Shown: in pieces, positions 1-9,249 of the stretch
Layout: each line of letters starts with the position of its first letter
Numbering within the stretch: position 1 is the first letter of the stretch
Source of the DNA: Lentisphaerota bacterium
GTDB lineage: Bacteria > Verrucomicrobiota > Lentisphaeria > Victivallales > Victivallaceae
Reading direction: 5' to 3'
NCBI GenBank assembly: GCA_015061725.1
Contig: SUVX01000017.1
Span: 1 to 60,157, forward strand
DNA: 60,157 bases
Made by a program: the position numbers and the translations under genes
The notes under the pieces: generated by a model
Told to the model about the DNA's origin: nothing
Databases searched by the model: none
The model's input: the letters and a program-made list of their open reading frames with translations, nothing else

Positions 1-165
1 CCCAACAACAAAATACCCCGCTTTTTTTGAAAGAAAAGTCCTCCTGCGCCAAGGCTATGGAGGAGAACGGGAATAGGAAAAGAAAACTTCGGTGCCGACG
101 TTCGGCTTTTTCCCGTGAAAAAAAGTTTGCTTGTCCCCTCGCATCACACCCCTTTACTCTCATAG
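1..165. repeat. Dispersed palindromic repeat, rearranged copy A
   Basis: Bases 9-37 are the reverse complement of the tail found in two other copies (47070-47100 and 60095-60125; core AAAAAGCGGNGTATTTT). Bases 113-160 match, in direct orientation, the segment after the palindrome centre of those copies (CGTGAAAAAAAGTTT then a C-rich stretch). This copy lacks the long matching left arm. It lies inside the open frame of the first pseudopilin and encodes its residues around SREKKF. Confidence 0.55.
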
Positions 166-1043
166 AACTGCTGGTGAGTGCTACTTGTCAAATAGGTGTG
201 TTACCGTTGTATTGCCTCAAAAAAATTCATAAAAACTGCACATCCTTACGCCCGTCAGGGCGCACTTCACGTTTGCCGCAGGCAAACTCTTCACACCTTC
301 ACATCTTCACTCAATCAGCGTTCACGCTGATTGAACTTTTGGTCGTGATCGCGATCATTGCAATCCTGGCAGCGATGCTGATGCCCGCACTGCAACAGGC
401 ACGGGAAAAAGCAAGAGAATCCAACTGTACCAGCAACCTCAAACAGCTGGGTACTGCCGTAATGAGTTATTCCGGAGATTACAGTGATTATCTGCCCAAC
501 TGCCCTAACAATCCCGGGAAATGGACCGTCGGCGGTGCCAGCTACGGAGGCTCCATCTACTATCAGGGCGGCTGGCTCGGCTGGAATAAAGGAGAGAAAA
601 ATTTCTGGTGGCTCAATCAGCTTCTTATGTATCTTCAGAATGAAAAAGCAGTCAGCTGTCCTGCAGCGACTCTTGCACCCAACATCAGCGGAACCGGAGA
701 CGGAAGTCTGGCTGCAGTCACAGCTTATGGCGGCAGCAATTATGCCTACAACGGCTTGTGCGCCGAAACTCAGACAAATGGTTCAGAAGCCTATGTAGGC
801 AAAAAGCTGATGATGGCAAAACAGCCCTCCACCACCCCCTGTATCTCGGAACGTCAATATGTCAGCAACCGTATCTATCTTACGCCCTCCCGTCTTGAAT
901 CAAACGGAGATACCGGATTCAACGGCTCTATTCAGGTCGGACACGGCAAAGGCACTTACGGAAACAATACCATGCTGGATGGTTCAGTCAAAACGCTGTA
1001 CCAGTCCCAGAGTTATCAGAAAATATATAAACTGAAAAAGTGA
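27..1043 (+). CDS. Pseudopilin (prepilin-type leader) with doubled leader motif
   Basis: This is a type II secretion/type IV pilin-like protein, processed by prepilin peptidase and anchored by its hydrophobic N-terminal helix. A truncated FTLIELLV lies at about residues 43-50 and a complete [19 protein letters not shown] at about 99-117, followed by the usual QQAREKAR helix. The C-terminal region has a histidine followed by a DG pair, close to the H-X9-DG signature of this family but with 11 intervening residues. The frame is open from a TTG at 27; an ATG at 57 or an internal start after 185 (where a promoter-like pair lies) is also possible, so the N-terminus is uncertain. The stop lies 11 bases before the start of the next gene, a glycosidase, which suggests one transcript. 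The first leader half looks like a remnant of another pseudopilin gene joined to this one. Confidence 0.75.
   Translation: MKEKSSCAKAMEENGNRKRKLRCRRSAFSREKKFACPLASHPFTLIELLVSATCQIGVLPLYCLKKIHKNCTSLRPSGRTSRLPQANSSHLHIFTQSAFTLIELLVVIAIIAILAAMLMPALQQAREKARESNCTSNLKQLGTAVMSYSGDYSDYLPNCPNNPGKWTVGGASYGGSIYYQGGWLGWNKGEKNFWWLNQLLMYLQNEKAVSCPAATLAPNISGTGDGSLAAVTAYGGSNYAYNGLCAETQTNGSEAYVGKKLMMAKQPSTTPCISERQYVSNRIYLTPSRLESNGDTGFNGSIQVGHGKGTYGNNTMLDGSVKTLYQSQSYQKIYKLKK
185..213 (+). promoter_or_regulatory. Possible sigma-70-type promoter inside the pseudopilin leader
   Basis: TTGTCA at 185-190 and TGTATT at 208-213 are separated by 17 bases. The pair lies between the two leader motifs, which fits the idea that the downstream leader once had its own promoter. 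This is sequence resemblance only. Confidence 0.3.
249..334 (+). repeat. Cluster of three in-frame palindromes in pseudopilin leader
   Basis: Three perfect inverted repeats follow one another: CGCCC/GGGCG (249-253/258-262), GTTTGCC/GGCAAAC (271-277/281-287) and TCAATCAGCGT/ACGCTGATTGA (311-321/324-334). CTTCAC-type spacers separate them. The last one, with 11-base arms and a 2-base spacer, overlaps the codons for the second FTLIE motif. All are translated in frame. Confidence 0.75.
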
Positions 1044-1054
1044 GGGATTATAAA

Positions 1055-2998
1055 ATGTCACAACCATATATCGCAGAAAAAAAATCATCTCCGGATTTTC
1101 CGGAATGGGGACTCTTCTGTGATTTTCACACGATGCGGGACTGCAAAAATATCGGCGCAGCTCTTGATATTCCACTGTTTATTGCCGCTTTGCGCCGCTG
1201 CGGCATCGATTTTCTGACCATCCCCGCCCGGTGCAATCAGGGTTTTTCCTATTACAAAACTACAATGGGAATTCCGCACCCCGGAACCGTTGATGATGAT
1301 CCTTTCGGAAAAATCGTTTCCAGTTGCAGAGAAGCGGGCATTTTCATCAGCGGTTATGTCAATATCGGCATCAGCGTTGAAGAGTGGCTTCAACATTCTG
1401 ACTGGCGGGTCGTTCCGCCGGAAGGAGTTGACTATGGTCCCCTGATGTGTGTCAACAGCAAATATGCCGATCACTTGTGTGCAATGACGGAAGAAATCGT
1501 ACAGAATTACGATGTGACCGGTATGTTCTTTGATTGCGTTTTTGCGCCGGAATGCACCTGCAGTTATTGCAGAGAAAAAAATCTTTCTCCACAGGAAAGC
1601 CGGAAACAAATCATCTCCCGGGTATCTGCCGCCGTTAGAAAACACCGTCCGGATGCCATGATCTATTTCAACAGCATGCCGGCTGAAGATCAGCTTGATG
1701 ACTCCAACTATCTGGAACTGGAGTGTCTGCCCAACGGCGGCTGGAGTTATGATTCTTTCCCGATGCTGGCAAGGTATCTGCGCAACTTTGACCGTCCGGT
1801 ATTCGGAATGAGCGGACGTTTCCACCGCAGCTGGGGTGACTTCGGTGGTCTGCGGAACGTTTCTTCTCTGACCTATGACTGCGCCTCTGCCCTGGCGCAC
1901 GGACTGCGGGTGACGGTTGGAACACATCTGCATCCAACCCTGGCTCTGAATAAAGCTGTCATAAACCTGATCGCAGATGTTTACGATCACTTACGCCCCC
2001 ACAGCGCTCTTTGCCGCGGAGCTGTGCCGAAAACGGAAATTTCAGCAATGATCCCCGGTAAAAATCTGAAGGAAAACACGCCTGAAAATATGGCAAGCGC
2101 CTATGGAGCCAGCCGTATTCTTCAGGAATTGGGCATGCAGTTCAATATCATCACTCCTGAAATGCCGATCCCCTCCGGCTGTCGTTTGCTCATCCTTGCG
2201 GATAACGTAAGACTGACAGAGGAACAGGCGCAGGTGATCCGTAAATTTATCGCAGACGGCGGCGCCGTTATTGCCACAGGCTGTTCAGGTATGCTGCCGG
2301 ATGAAGAAAAATCTGCCATACCTGAACTGGGCGTGCTGTCAAGAAAAACACTGTCCGAAAAGGGACACTTTATCAGGTCAAATCTTCCCGGATTTCCGGA
2401 TATGCCCATCGCCTCCTACTCAGGCGGAGCCGTCTATACTCCCGTTCCGGGCAGTAAGATCCTTGCAAGGGGGGAAGCCGCCGTATTTGAACTTCCGCAG
2501 CAGCTTGATTCTCAACATATTTACCTTCCTCCGGGCGGCGGTGACGAAGGTGTTGTCATGGCCAAGACAGGACAATGCATCTACTGTGCGATCCCGCTTC
2601 TTGCAGATTATTTCCACTTCGCCCAGCTGCCGTTCCGTGACCTTCTGCGCGGTGCACTGCTGGAATTGCTGCCGGAACCGTTGACAGATACAACAAAACT
2701 CCCGCAATGGGTCAAAACAACTGTGACAGAACAGCCTGGCAGAAGTATCATTCACCTTCTCAGTTACATCCCGGAACGGCGGGGCGAATGTTTTGATGTG
2801 GTAGATTGTGCAATCCCGGTGCATAATGCAGTTGTCAAACTGCGGCGTGACGGAAATATTCCAGAAAGAGTTTATCTCTCCCCCGAACGGGAGAAAATGT
2901 TGCCGTTTACCGTTGAAGACAAATACTTACGCATCACAGTACCGGAATTTTCCGGATACGCAGTCATTGCAGTTGAGTGGAAAAATATTTCAAAATAA
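1055..2998 (+). CDS. Cytosolic GHL6 / alpha-L-fucosidase-like glycoside hydrolase
   Basis: A protein of 647 residues without signal peptide. The first half is a TIM-barrel hydrolase of the GHL6 type (hypothetical glycosyl hydrolase 6), with GMFFDCVFAPECTCSYC in the barrel and a conserved run around LECLPNGGWSYDSFP and WGDFGG. The middle (around LLILADNVRLTEEQ) resembles the beta-galactosidase trimerisation/glutamine-amidotransferase-like domain. This architecture is shared with GH151 alpha-L-fucosidases, but the substrate is not proven. It is a clear paralogue of the gene at 54391-56424. The ATG at 1055 is preceded by GAGGGA and is preferred to an upstream GTG at 1040. It lies in a row with the pseudopilin before it and the secreted protein after it. 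Confidence 0.75.
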   Translation: MSQPYIAEKKSSPDFPEWGLFCDFHTMRDCKNIGAALDIPLFIAALRRCGIDFLTIPARCNQGFSYYKTTMGIPHPGTVDDDPFGKIVSSCREAGIFISGYVNIGISVEEWLQHSDWRVVPPEGVDYGPLMCVNSKYADHLCAMTEEIVQNYDVTGMFFDCVFAPECTCSYCREKNLSPQESRKQIISRVSAAVRKHRPDAMIYFNSMPAEDQLDDSNYLELECLPNGGWSYDSFPMLARYLRNFDRPVFGMSGRFHRSWGDFGGLRNVSSLTYDCASALAHGLRVTVGTHLHPTLALNKAVINLIADVYDHLRPHSALCRGAVPKTEISAMIPGKNLKENTPENMASAYGASRILQELGMQFNIITPEMPIPSGCRLLILADNVRLTEEQAQVIRKFIADGGAVIATGCSGMLPDEEKSAIPELGVLSRKTLSEKGHFIRSNLPGFPDMPIASYSGGAVYTPVPGSKILARGEAAVFELPQQLDSQHIYLPPGGGDEGVVMAKTGQCIYCAIPLLADYFHFAQLPFRDLLRGALLELLPEPLTDTTKLPQWVKTTVTEQPGRSIIHLLSYIPERRGECFDVVDCAIPVHNAVVKLRRDGNIPERVYLSPEREKMLPFTVEDKYLRITVPEFSGYAVIAVEWKNISK

Positions 2999-3015
2999 TC
3001 TACTGAAGGATGAAT

Positions 3016-6000
3016 ATGAAAAATTTTGCAAAAATAATTGCCTTATGCACTATGGCTTCCGTTGGGGCAGCGGATATTTTTATGGATTTTGATACAGCAG
3101 GGACTACAGTTCCCCAGCCTTTTGAACTGACAGAAAAGAAAAGTTACTCTCCTCCGCGGGCTCTGCTGTTAAAAACGGATAAAAAGCCTTTTGAATTGAC
3201 TTGTTCCAAATTCACTCCGAAGAAAAATCTGGGCGTTACGTTCAACTATCATCACAACTCCGCTTTCGGTTCACTGCGGGCGGAGATCCAGTGTCTGGAT
3301 GCCGCAGGCAGAGTCATCAGAGCAACTTCCAGCGCCATCGGCCGCTGGGATAACGGTTGGGGACGCTGCGAAATGTTCCTGCCCGGTACTCCGGCAAAGA
3401 CAGCATCTCTGCGTTTGAGATTCATTCCGCTGAAAAACAAAAAGCCGGGAGCGGAATTGGTTATTGACAACATCCGTATCACAACTCCGGAGAGCTATGA
3501 AAAATTCTTTCCTGACCGTTTTACCCTGCCCCAGTTTGACCGCTGGAGCCGGAGAAAAGCAGAAGATGAAAAGTTCCTGCCCGGTGATAATTCTGAACTC
3601 TATCTGAACTGGCATAGATCAAAATTCGGAGAAGCATCTCTGAAATCCGTCGGTACAGGGGAAATCACCACCTTCCCCTGGCGGATCTTCAATGTCCGTA
3701 TCAAACCGGGAGAAATGTATAAGGCAAGTCTTTACTATGTTCCTGAACAAAAACCTGTTACCAGAAGTGTCGTTCTTAATGTTGCTTTCCGCAATGCTCA
3801 AGGAAAATTCTTTACCAAACCGGTCAGCCATACTCTGGCTCACTCCAAAGACTGGAAGGAACTCTCAACAGTATTCCAGCCTCCAGCCGGTGCTGTTTTT
3901 ATGGATATGCGTATGGTCTTTGTCCGGGCACCCAAAAACCAAACTGTCTTTTTCAACCGTCTGACCCTTGAACCTCAGGGACCGGCATTGACATTGAATA
4001 CGACTGTAGATGCGGCAAAACGACAGTTATTCGGTGTTCTTTCAGTTTTCGGAATGGGAGAAAACGTGTTTTTTTCTGCTCAGGCAACGGATTCTCAGAA
4101 TAAAAAGCATCTCATAATTCTTGACAAAAATAAAAAATTCACTTTGGATCTTGCAAAACTCCCCGACGGAAAATTTAACATCGAAATAAACGGACGGGAC
4201 AGCAATGGCAAAACCTGCCGCACTGTTAAAACAATACACAACTATAACAACCGCCCCTGGGAAAACAAAGGATTGGGCGAACTGCCTGAAAACGCCATGC
4301 CCCCCTCCCCCTGGAAACAGCTGTCTTATCCTGCAGAACGTTGTATCCGTACCTGGAATCCTGAAATCGAACTGACTCCCCAACTGGCGCTTGGAAACAT
4401 CAAAATCGGTCAGAAACAACTGCTGAAAGCTCCGATTCAGCTCAGGCTCGACGGAAAAGATCTGTTTGCCCTGCCCCCTGCAAAGATCACAGTCAAACAG
4501 ACTCCGAATCACGCAGAATACACCACCAGTCTTTCGGATAAAAACTATCATATATCAGTCAATGCTTATGTGACATTTTACGGCGGTATCCGGTATAAAA
4601 TCAGATTAAAAGCCTTGAAGAAAACTGTTATAAAAGATTTGACATTATCTTACTCCCCGGTCTGTACCGATTATCTGCAGCTGATGCTGCAGGCTTTCAG
4701 TAACAAATGCACAATGTCTTTGCGTAAAGAAAAAGTTTTCCGTCACAACAAACTGGTTCCAACGATCTGGTGCGGCAATGAAAACCTCGGCGTGTATTCT
4801 ATGTTCAACAAATTTTATCCGGCTGTTGAAAAGCACTCAAAAAATTGTCACGAAATGACTTTTGACGGAGAATTCAAAACCGTACTGGTCAATCAGCCTC
4901 TGACACTTGAGCCGGGAAAAAATTATGATGTGGAGTTTATGCTCGGTTCCACCCCGGTTCGTCCCGCCTCTCTTGCCGGTGGCGAAAGAATCCGTTTCCG
5001 CGCCGGAAAATATTCCAACATGGAACTGATGTGGTCGGTTCCCGATTACCTGCCCTACTGCGGTTTTCCGATCGCTCCCAAGAAACCTGCTCCGCTTGAA
5101 AGCTTTGTGCAACAGTCGCATGCGGGAAAAAAACTGGCATTCATTTATCAGATTCCGTTTTTCGTGATGGCAGATCTGCCGCAATTTGACTATTTCTTTG
5201 ACACCTGGCGTATCCGCCCTGAACGTTGTTATCCGCCTAACACGAACTTCTATCCGGAAGCGATGTATAATGTGGATGTGATACACCGTTCCTGGCAGGA
5301 TCTTTATCTCTGGCATCTCAACAGTTTCCTGCGGAAATATCCCTTTGACGGCATTTATTTTGACGGTGTTGGAACCTATGCCGCTATTGACAGGAACGGA
5401 GAATTCTCTTACAGAACTCTGGCAGCAGAAGAATTTGCCCGCAGAATCTACATTCTGCAGCGCAAAATCAATTCCAAGGCTCTTTCATTCACTCATGCTG
5501 GCGGCTCTCTGCTATCTGTCGGAACGATTTTTTCGGATATTGTTCTGACCGGAGAACAGTTCCGCTATTTTCTGGAAAAGAACCGTTATTATCTGAAATT
5601 CATGACGTTGGATGAATTCCGTCTGCAGACCGGTTCCAATATCGGTACGGTCAACATGTTCCTGCCCCAATACCGCAAACCTTTGAGCGAAGAACATGAT
5701 ACAGCGTGTCACACAATGGGATTGGTCATGCTGCACAATCTGGGACTTTATCCCTCTTTCATCCGTCAGGATGTCATCGATGCCTGCCGGAGCAGACTTT
5801 ATGATTTCTGTGATGCGGCACGTCCGACCCGCTTTGCCGGATACTGGACCGCTGATAAAATCAGCAGCGGCAATCCCGAAGTGGTCATCAGCGGTTATCT
5901 GAATTCAACCGGAAAACTCTTAATCTGCCTGAATCAGAGTGGCAAAAAACAGAATTTCCCGGTCCCTGCAGGGAAATCAGTGGAAATTTATGACCCTGAA

Positions 6001-6081
6001 ACAAACTCTACCGTCAAGGGCGTTCAGGGCAATTCCATTGAATTGAAGCCCTATTTGATGAAAATGGTAACAGTACGTTAA
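3016..6081 (+). CDS. Large secreted glycoside-hydrolase-like protein (DUF6067/GH123-like)
   Basis: About 1021 residues with a signal peptide (MKNFAKIIALCTMASVGAA). The N-terminal part looks like beta-sandwich carbohydrate-binding modules. The middle has an IWCGNENLGVYSMF segment typical of DUF6067-like glycoside hydrolase domains, and the C-terminal third contains a TIM-barrel strand with FDGIYFDGVGTYAAID, where catalytic acids are expected. GAAGG at 3005-3009 abuts the ATG at 3010, so the ATG at 3016 is the better start. It is 18 bases behind the cytosolic glycosidase and probably belongs to the same operon, where it would degrade a glycan outside the cytoplasm. The substrate cannot be read from the sequence. 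Confidence 0.65.
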   Translation: MKNFAKIIALCTMASVGAADIFMDFDTAGTTVPQPFELTEKKSYSPPRALLLKTDKKPFELTCSKFTPKKNLGVTFNYHHNSAFGSLRAEIQCLDAAGRVIRATSSAIGRWDNGWGRCEMFLPGTPAKTASLRLRFIPLKNKKPGAELVIDNIRITTPESYEKFFPDRFTLPQFDRWSRRKAEDEKFLPGDNSELYLNWHRSKFGEASLKSVGTGEITTFPWRIFNVRIKPGEMYKASLYYVPEQKPVTRSVVLNVAFRNAQGKFFTKPVSHTLAHSKDWKELSTVFQPPAGAVFMDMRMVFVRAPKNQTVFFNRLTLEPQGPALTLNTTVDAAKRQLFGVLSVFGMGENVFFSAQATDSQNKKHLIILDKNKKFTLDLAKLPDGKFNIEINGRDSNGKTCRTVKTIHNYNNRPWENKGLGELPENAMPPSPWKQLSYPAERCIRTWNPEIELTPQLALGNIKIGQKQLLKAPIQLRLDGKDLFALPPAKITVKQTPNHAEYTTSLSDKNYHISVNAYVTFYGGIRYKIRLKALKKTVIKDLTLSYSPVCTDYLQLMLQAFSNKCTMSLRKEKVFRHNKLVPTIWCGNENLGVYSMFNKFYPAVEKHSKNCHEMTFDGEFKTVLVNQPLTLEPGKNYDVEFMLGSTPVRPASLAGGERIRFRAGKYSNMELMWSVPDYLPYCGFPIAPKKPAPLESFVQQSHAGKKLAFIYQIPFFVMADLPQFDYFFDTWRIRPERCYPPNTNFYPEAMYNVDVIHRSWQDLYLWHLNSFLRKYPFDGIYFDGVGTYAAIDRNGEFSYRTLAAEEFARRIYILQRKINSKALSFTHAGGSLLSVGTIFSDIVLTGEQFRYFLEKNRYYLKFMTLDEFRLQTGSNIGTVNMFLPQYRKPLSEEHDTACHTMGLVMLHNLGLYPSFIRQDVIDACRSRLYDFCDAARPTRFAGYWTADKISSGNPEVVISGYLNSTGKLLICLNQSGKKQNFPVPAGKSVEIYDPETNSTVKGVQGNSIELKPYLMKMVTVR

Positions 6082-6090
6082 TATGCTGTC

Positions 6091-6138
6091 AAAAATCAAG
6101 CGGCGCAGCAGTTTAAAACCGTTGCGCCGCTTGATTTT
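6091..6138. terminator. Bidirectional rho-independent terminator
   Basis: A long stem (left arm 6091-6107, containing CAAGCGGCGCA; right arm 6123-6138) is flanked by A-runs on the left and T-runs on the right. It sits between the convergent secreted glycosidase and mutarotase-like genes and can serve both. Confidence 0.85.
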
Positions 6139-6152
6139 ATATTTTTAGAAAT

Positions 6153-7304
6153 TTACTTGATAAATTTCCAATCCACTTTGGCAGCCGCTGTCATGCCGCT
6201 GCAGCCGGTGAATTCGATTCCGTCTTCGGTAAAGACCGTGCTGACCACGCGTCCGAAGTTTTCGGGAATACGCACGATACCCTGAATTGTTCTGATAGAA
6301 GCAGCCTTATCCTTGCTGAAAGTAAAGGCACTCTTCCAACCGCGGGCGGTCAGTTCGTTCTCTTCAATAGAGGGCTTGTATCCGCCGGCAAAGAATGAAC
6401 AGCAGTCCTCAATACCAATACAGCTGGTGCGGCCGTTCCAGGGTTCGCCGTAACGTCCCTGATTGGCGTTCCAGATTGCCGTTCCCGGAAGAACGGCGGA
6501 GTCCTTGAGCGCATACCAGATGTAGCCGCGTTCAGGGAAAACAACTGCGGTCCAGGCAGGCTTGTCAACTGCTTTGCGGAACATCGCAAAGATATCCGTA
6601 TAACCGACCGGCATGGGATAAGTCGTGCAATCAATGGTATCGGGATTTTTGAACATTGAAGGCACGGCTTTAAGATCAGTAAACTCCGCGCCGGGCAGCA
6701 GGCACTGGAACTCCTTGTTCACCGGATCAGAGAAAATGCCGGGGTGAACCATACCCAGATCAAATTTATCTGCGGCAAGATACATCTTTTCACCCGGAGC
6801 AGGATAATCCAGAATCGCATGGTGTCCGATCGGGAAATCTCCCTCAAGTCCTGAAACCACATGTTCAATATAGACAGCCTCATGATCGTCATCAAGCGTG
6901 ATGTTCTTTTTAACTTCTCCCTCAGTCAAGCTCAGTTTCATAGAAAGAGTCATCTTGACACGCTTGCCGTCGCGGGAAGCATCAACAAAATCCCACTTGG
7001 CAGTTGCTGTTTCTCCGTGACAGGGAAAGGTAACGCCGTTGACGGGATCACCGTTACCGCCGAAAGGCAGGCAGAAAAAGTCGCCGCGCAGAGGAGCCAG
7101 TACCGGCGCTGCTGAGAGATCTTTGCCCTCATTCTGCCAGGGCGTCACATAATACGGACTGATGGTTTTGCCGCTGTCATCGGTAAAAAGCACCGGCGCA
7201 GTATGTCCGCCGTTTTCAGTGACAAAGAAACGGACCTTTTTGCTGATAAGTTCCCAGCCCTGCTGACAGGATTCGGTCTTCTGACAAATCACGTTGCTGT
7301 CCAT
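6153..7304 (-). CDS. Galactose-mutarotase-fold protein of unknown specificity
   Basis: A 383-residue cytosolic protein with the beta-strand-rich pattern of aldose-1-epimerase/mutarotase-like supersandwich proteins (for example GDFPIGHHAILDYP and the Trp/Tyr-rich second half). No signal peptide is present. The ATG at 7304 follows AAAGGA at a good distance; an earlier in-frame start would overlap leuD. It is the last gene of a minus-strand run leuC-leuD-this gene, so it may be co-transcribed with leucine biosynthesis although its family suggests sugar conversion. The exact reaction is unknown. Confidence 0.6.
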   Translation of the reverse strand: MDSNVICQKTESCQQGWELISKKVRFFVTENGGHTAPVLFTDDSGKTISPYYVTPWQNEGKDLSAAPVLAPLRGDFFCLPFGGNGDPVNGVTFPCHGETATAKWDFVDASRDGKRVKMTLSMKLSLTEGEVKKNITLDDDHEAVYIEHVVSGLEGDFPIGHHAILDYPAPGEKMYLAADKFDLGMVHPGIFSDPVNKEFQCLLPGAEFTDLKAVPSMFKNPDTIDCTTYPMPVGYTDIFAMFRKAVDKPAWTAVVFPERGYIWYALKDSAVLPGTAIWNANQGRYGEPWNGRTSCIGIEDCCSFFAGGYKPSIEENELTARGWKSAFTFSKDKAASIRTIQGIVRIPENFGRVVSTVFTEDGIEFTGCSGMTAAAKVDWKFIK

Positions 7305-7335
7305 AACAAACAATCCTTTCGTTTTTCTGCTTGGA

Positions 7336-7860
7336 TCAATATCTGGCATCGGCGTAACTCACCCAGCCGCCGGCTTTCACCAGGTCAAGGTCGAAATCAC
7401 CGATTTCAAAGTCAACAACAGCCTTTTTGCCGCTGCCGGTAACTGTGAACTGTTTGGCATCCAGATCAATTTCAAGATTTGCTTCGTTGCCGGCAAAGGT
7501 GTTAAAAAGTTCAGCAATCTTTTCGGGAGCAAGGCTGATTGCCAGCATACCGCAGTTGAACATGTTCTGACGGAAAATACGGGCAAAGTTTTCAGCAATG
7601 ACCAGATTGATGCCGTTACATTCCAGAGCCCAGGGCGCGTGTTCGCGTGAGGAACCGCATCCGAAGTTGGCACGGGTGATGATGACGCTCTTGTCTTCCA
7701 GATCCTTTTTGGAATCAAATCCGTCAAGGATCAGGTCTTCAAGGCAGTACGGCTTGAGCGCCGCTTTCCGGGATTCAGTCAGATACTTGGCGGGAATAAT
7801 CTCGTCGGTATTGATATCAGATCTGTCGAGAAAGAGGATTTTACCATTAAAGTTTTTCAT
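7336..7860 (-). CDS. leuD: 3-isopropylmalate dehydratase small subunit
   Basis: A 174-residue swivel-domain subunit of the aconitase superfamily. It pairs with LeuC to isomerise 2-isopropylmalate to 3-isopropylmalate in leucine synthesis. Recognised by SDINTDEIIPAKYL near the N-terminus and ANFGCGSSREHAPWAL around residues 60-80, which contributes substrate-binding Ser/Arg residues. The length fits the short archaeal/homoaconitase-like LeuD type. It starts 21 bases after leuC. A homoaconitase or methylmalate-type specificity cannot be excluded from sequence alone. Confidence 0.92.
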   Translation of the reverse strand: MKNFNGKILFLDRSDINTDEIIPAKYLTESRKAALKPYCLEDLILDGFDSKKDLEDKSVIITRANFGCGSSREHAPWALECNGINLVIAENFARIFRQNMFNCGMLAISLAPEKIAELFNTFAGNEANLEIDLDAKQFTVTGSGKKAVVDFEIGDFDLDLVKAGGWVSYADARY

Positions 7861-7881
7861 TTTAAAACAGCTTTCCTTCTC

Positions 7882-9165
7882 TTATTTGAAAAGTTCGGAG
7901 TTGACAATGTATCCGGCAACGGCAGTTGCGGCGGCAGTTGCGGGACTCATCAGGTGGATCATACCGCCCTTACCCATACGTCCGTTGAAGTTGCGGTTGG
8001 TGGTTGAGGCACAGACTTCACCGGAGGCAAGCACGCCGTTGCTCATGCCGAGACACGCACCGCAGGTGGGGTTGGTCACGCAGAAGCCCGCTTCCATAAA
8101 GTCATCAATAAGTCCCTCTTTGAGAGCCTGTTTGTAAACCAGAGGCGTTGCAGGAGAAAGAATAGCACGGATACCCGGAGCGATTTTCTTTCCGCGGATG
8201 ACCTGAGCCGCAACGCGCAAATCTTCGATTCTGCCGTTGGTACAGCTGCCGATATAAACCTGATCGACTTTTGCTCCCTCAAGTTCACGGACCGTTTTGA
8301 CCTGATCGGGCTTGTAGTTGATCGTGGCAACCGGTTCAATGGATGCCGCATCAATTTCCAGAACACGGGTGTATTCCGCATCGGCATCGGGCAGGAAACG
8401 GGAGTAATCAGCCAGAGCCTCTTCTTTGCTCTTGTAATCACCGGAAATAAAGGGCCAGAGATAATCCACCGTCACCATATCCGGATAGCAGATACCGCAG
8501 GTGGCACCGGCTTCGATTGCCATATTGCAGATGGTCATACGTCCTTCCATGGAAAGTTCCGCAACAGCGTTTCCGGTGAATTCGATCACCTGATCGGTTG
8601 CGCCGTTGACCGTCAGCAGAGAGATGATGTGCAAAATGGCATCCTTGGCATAGACACCGGGACGCAGACTGTTGTTGAGAACAACCTTGATGGTCTTGGG
8701 TTCGCGCATGGCGCAGACGCCCTTCAAAATACCGACTTCAAGGTCAGTTGTACCGACACCGGCGGCAAAAGCACCGAAAGCACCGTGGGTACAGGTATGG
8801 GAGTCACCCATGATGATGGTAAATCCCGGACGGACAAATCCCTTTTCAGGGAAAATCGCATGACAGACACCGTTGGAACCGATATCAAAGAAGTCCTTGA
8901 TCTGATGGCGTTTTGCCCAGTCACGGAGCGTCTTGCCCTGTTCGGCAGTCTTGGAGTCCTTGGCGGGAGAAACGTGGTCGATAACGGCCTTGATCTTTTC
9001 GGGATCGAACACGCGGTCACGTCCGATGGATACCAGGTCGTTGATGGCAATGGGAGTTGTGATTTCATGGCAGAATACTCTGTCAAGAGAGATCACCCGC
9101 ACACCGGCGCCCGGACAGGCAACTTCGTGTGCATCAAAAATTTTCTGAGCTACGGTCTTTCCCAT
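7882..9165 (-). CDS. leuC: 3-isopropylmalate dehydratase large subunit
   Basis: A 427-residue aconitase-fold subunit that carries the 4Fe-4S cluster. Visible landmarks are IMGDSHTCTHGAFGAFAAGVGTT around residues 140-160, IGSCTNGR with the first cluster cysteine, and TCGACLGMSNGVLASGE with the other two. At about 420 residues it belongs to the shorter LeuC2/homoaconitase-like group rather than the 466-residue enterobacterial type. It is the first gene of the leuC-leuD pair; leuA and leuB are not in the window. Confidence 0.93.
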   Translation of the reverse strand: MGKTVAQKIFDAHEVACPGAGVRVISLDRVFCHEITTPIAINDLVSIGRDRVFDPEKIKAVIDHVSPAKDSKTAEQGKTLRDWAKRHQIKDFFDIGSNGVCHAIFPEKGFVRPGFTIIMGDSHTCTHGAFGAFAAGVGTTDLEVGILKGVCAMREPKTIKVVLNNSLRPGVYAKDAILHIISLLTVNGATDQVIEFTGNAVAELSMEGRMTICNMAIEAGATCGICYPDMVTVDYLWPFISGDYKSKEEALADYSRFLPDADAEYTRVLEIDAASIEPVATINYKPDQVKTVRELEGAKVDQVYIGSCTNGRIEDLRVAAQVIRGKKIAPGIRAILSPATPLVYKQALKEGLIDDFMEAGFCVTNPTCGACLGMSNGVLASGEVCASTTNRNFNGRMGKGGMIHLMSPATAAATAVAGYIVNSELFK

Positions 9166-9209
9166 AACTTGTTTTATCTCCTTTATTTGAGTGAACTTAA
9201 TATAAAATT

Positions 9210-9240
9210 GATCCCGACCTTCATTGAAAAGTGCGGGATC
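9210..9240 (-). terminator. Rho-independent terminator after SH3b gene
   Basis: GATCCCG at 9210-9216 pairs with CGGGATC at 9234-9240. Read on the minus strand it is followed by an AATTTTAT tract. It ends the gene at 9250-10188 and separates it from leuC. Confidence 0.6.
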
Positions 9241-9249
9241 ATTATCAAT

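Noticed and set aside
1085..1990. 301-codon frame on the minus strand
   Set aside because: It is antisense to the GHL6-like gene, which is supported by a paralogue at 54391-56424; no start signal or domain was seen.
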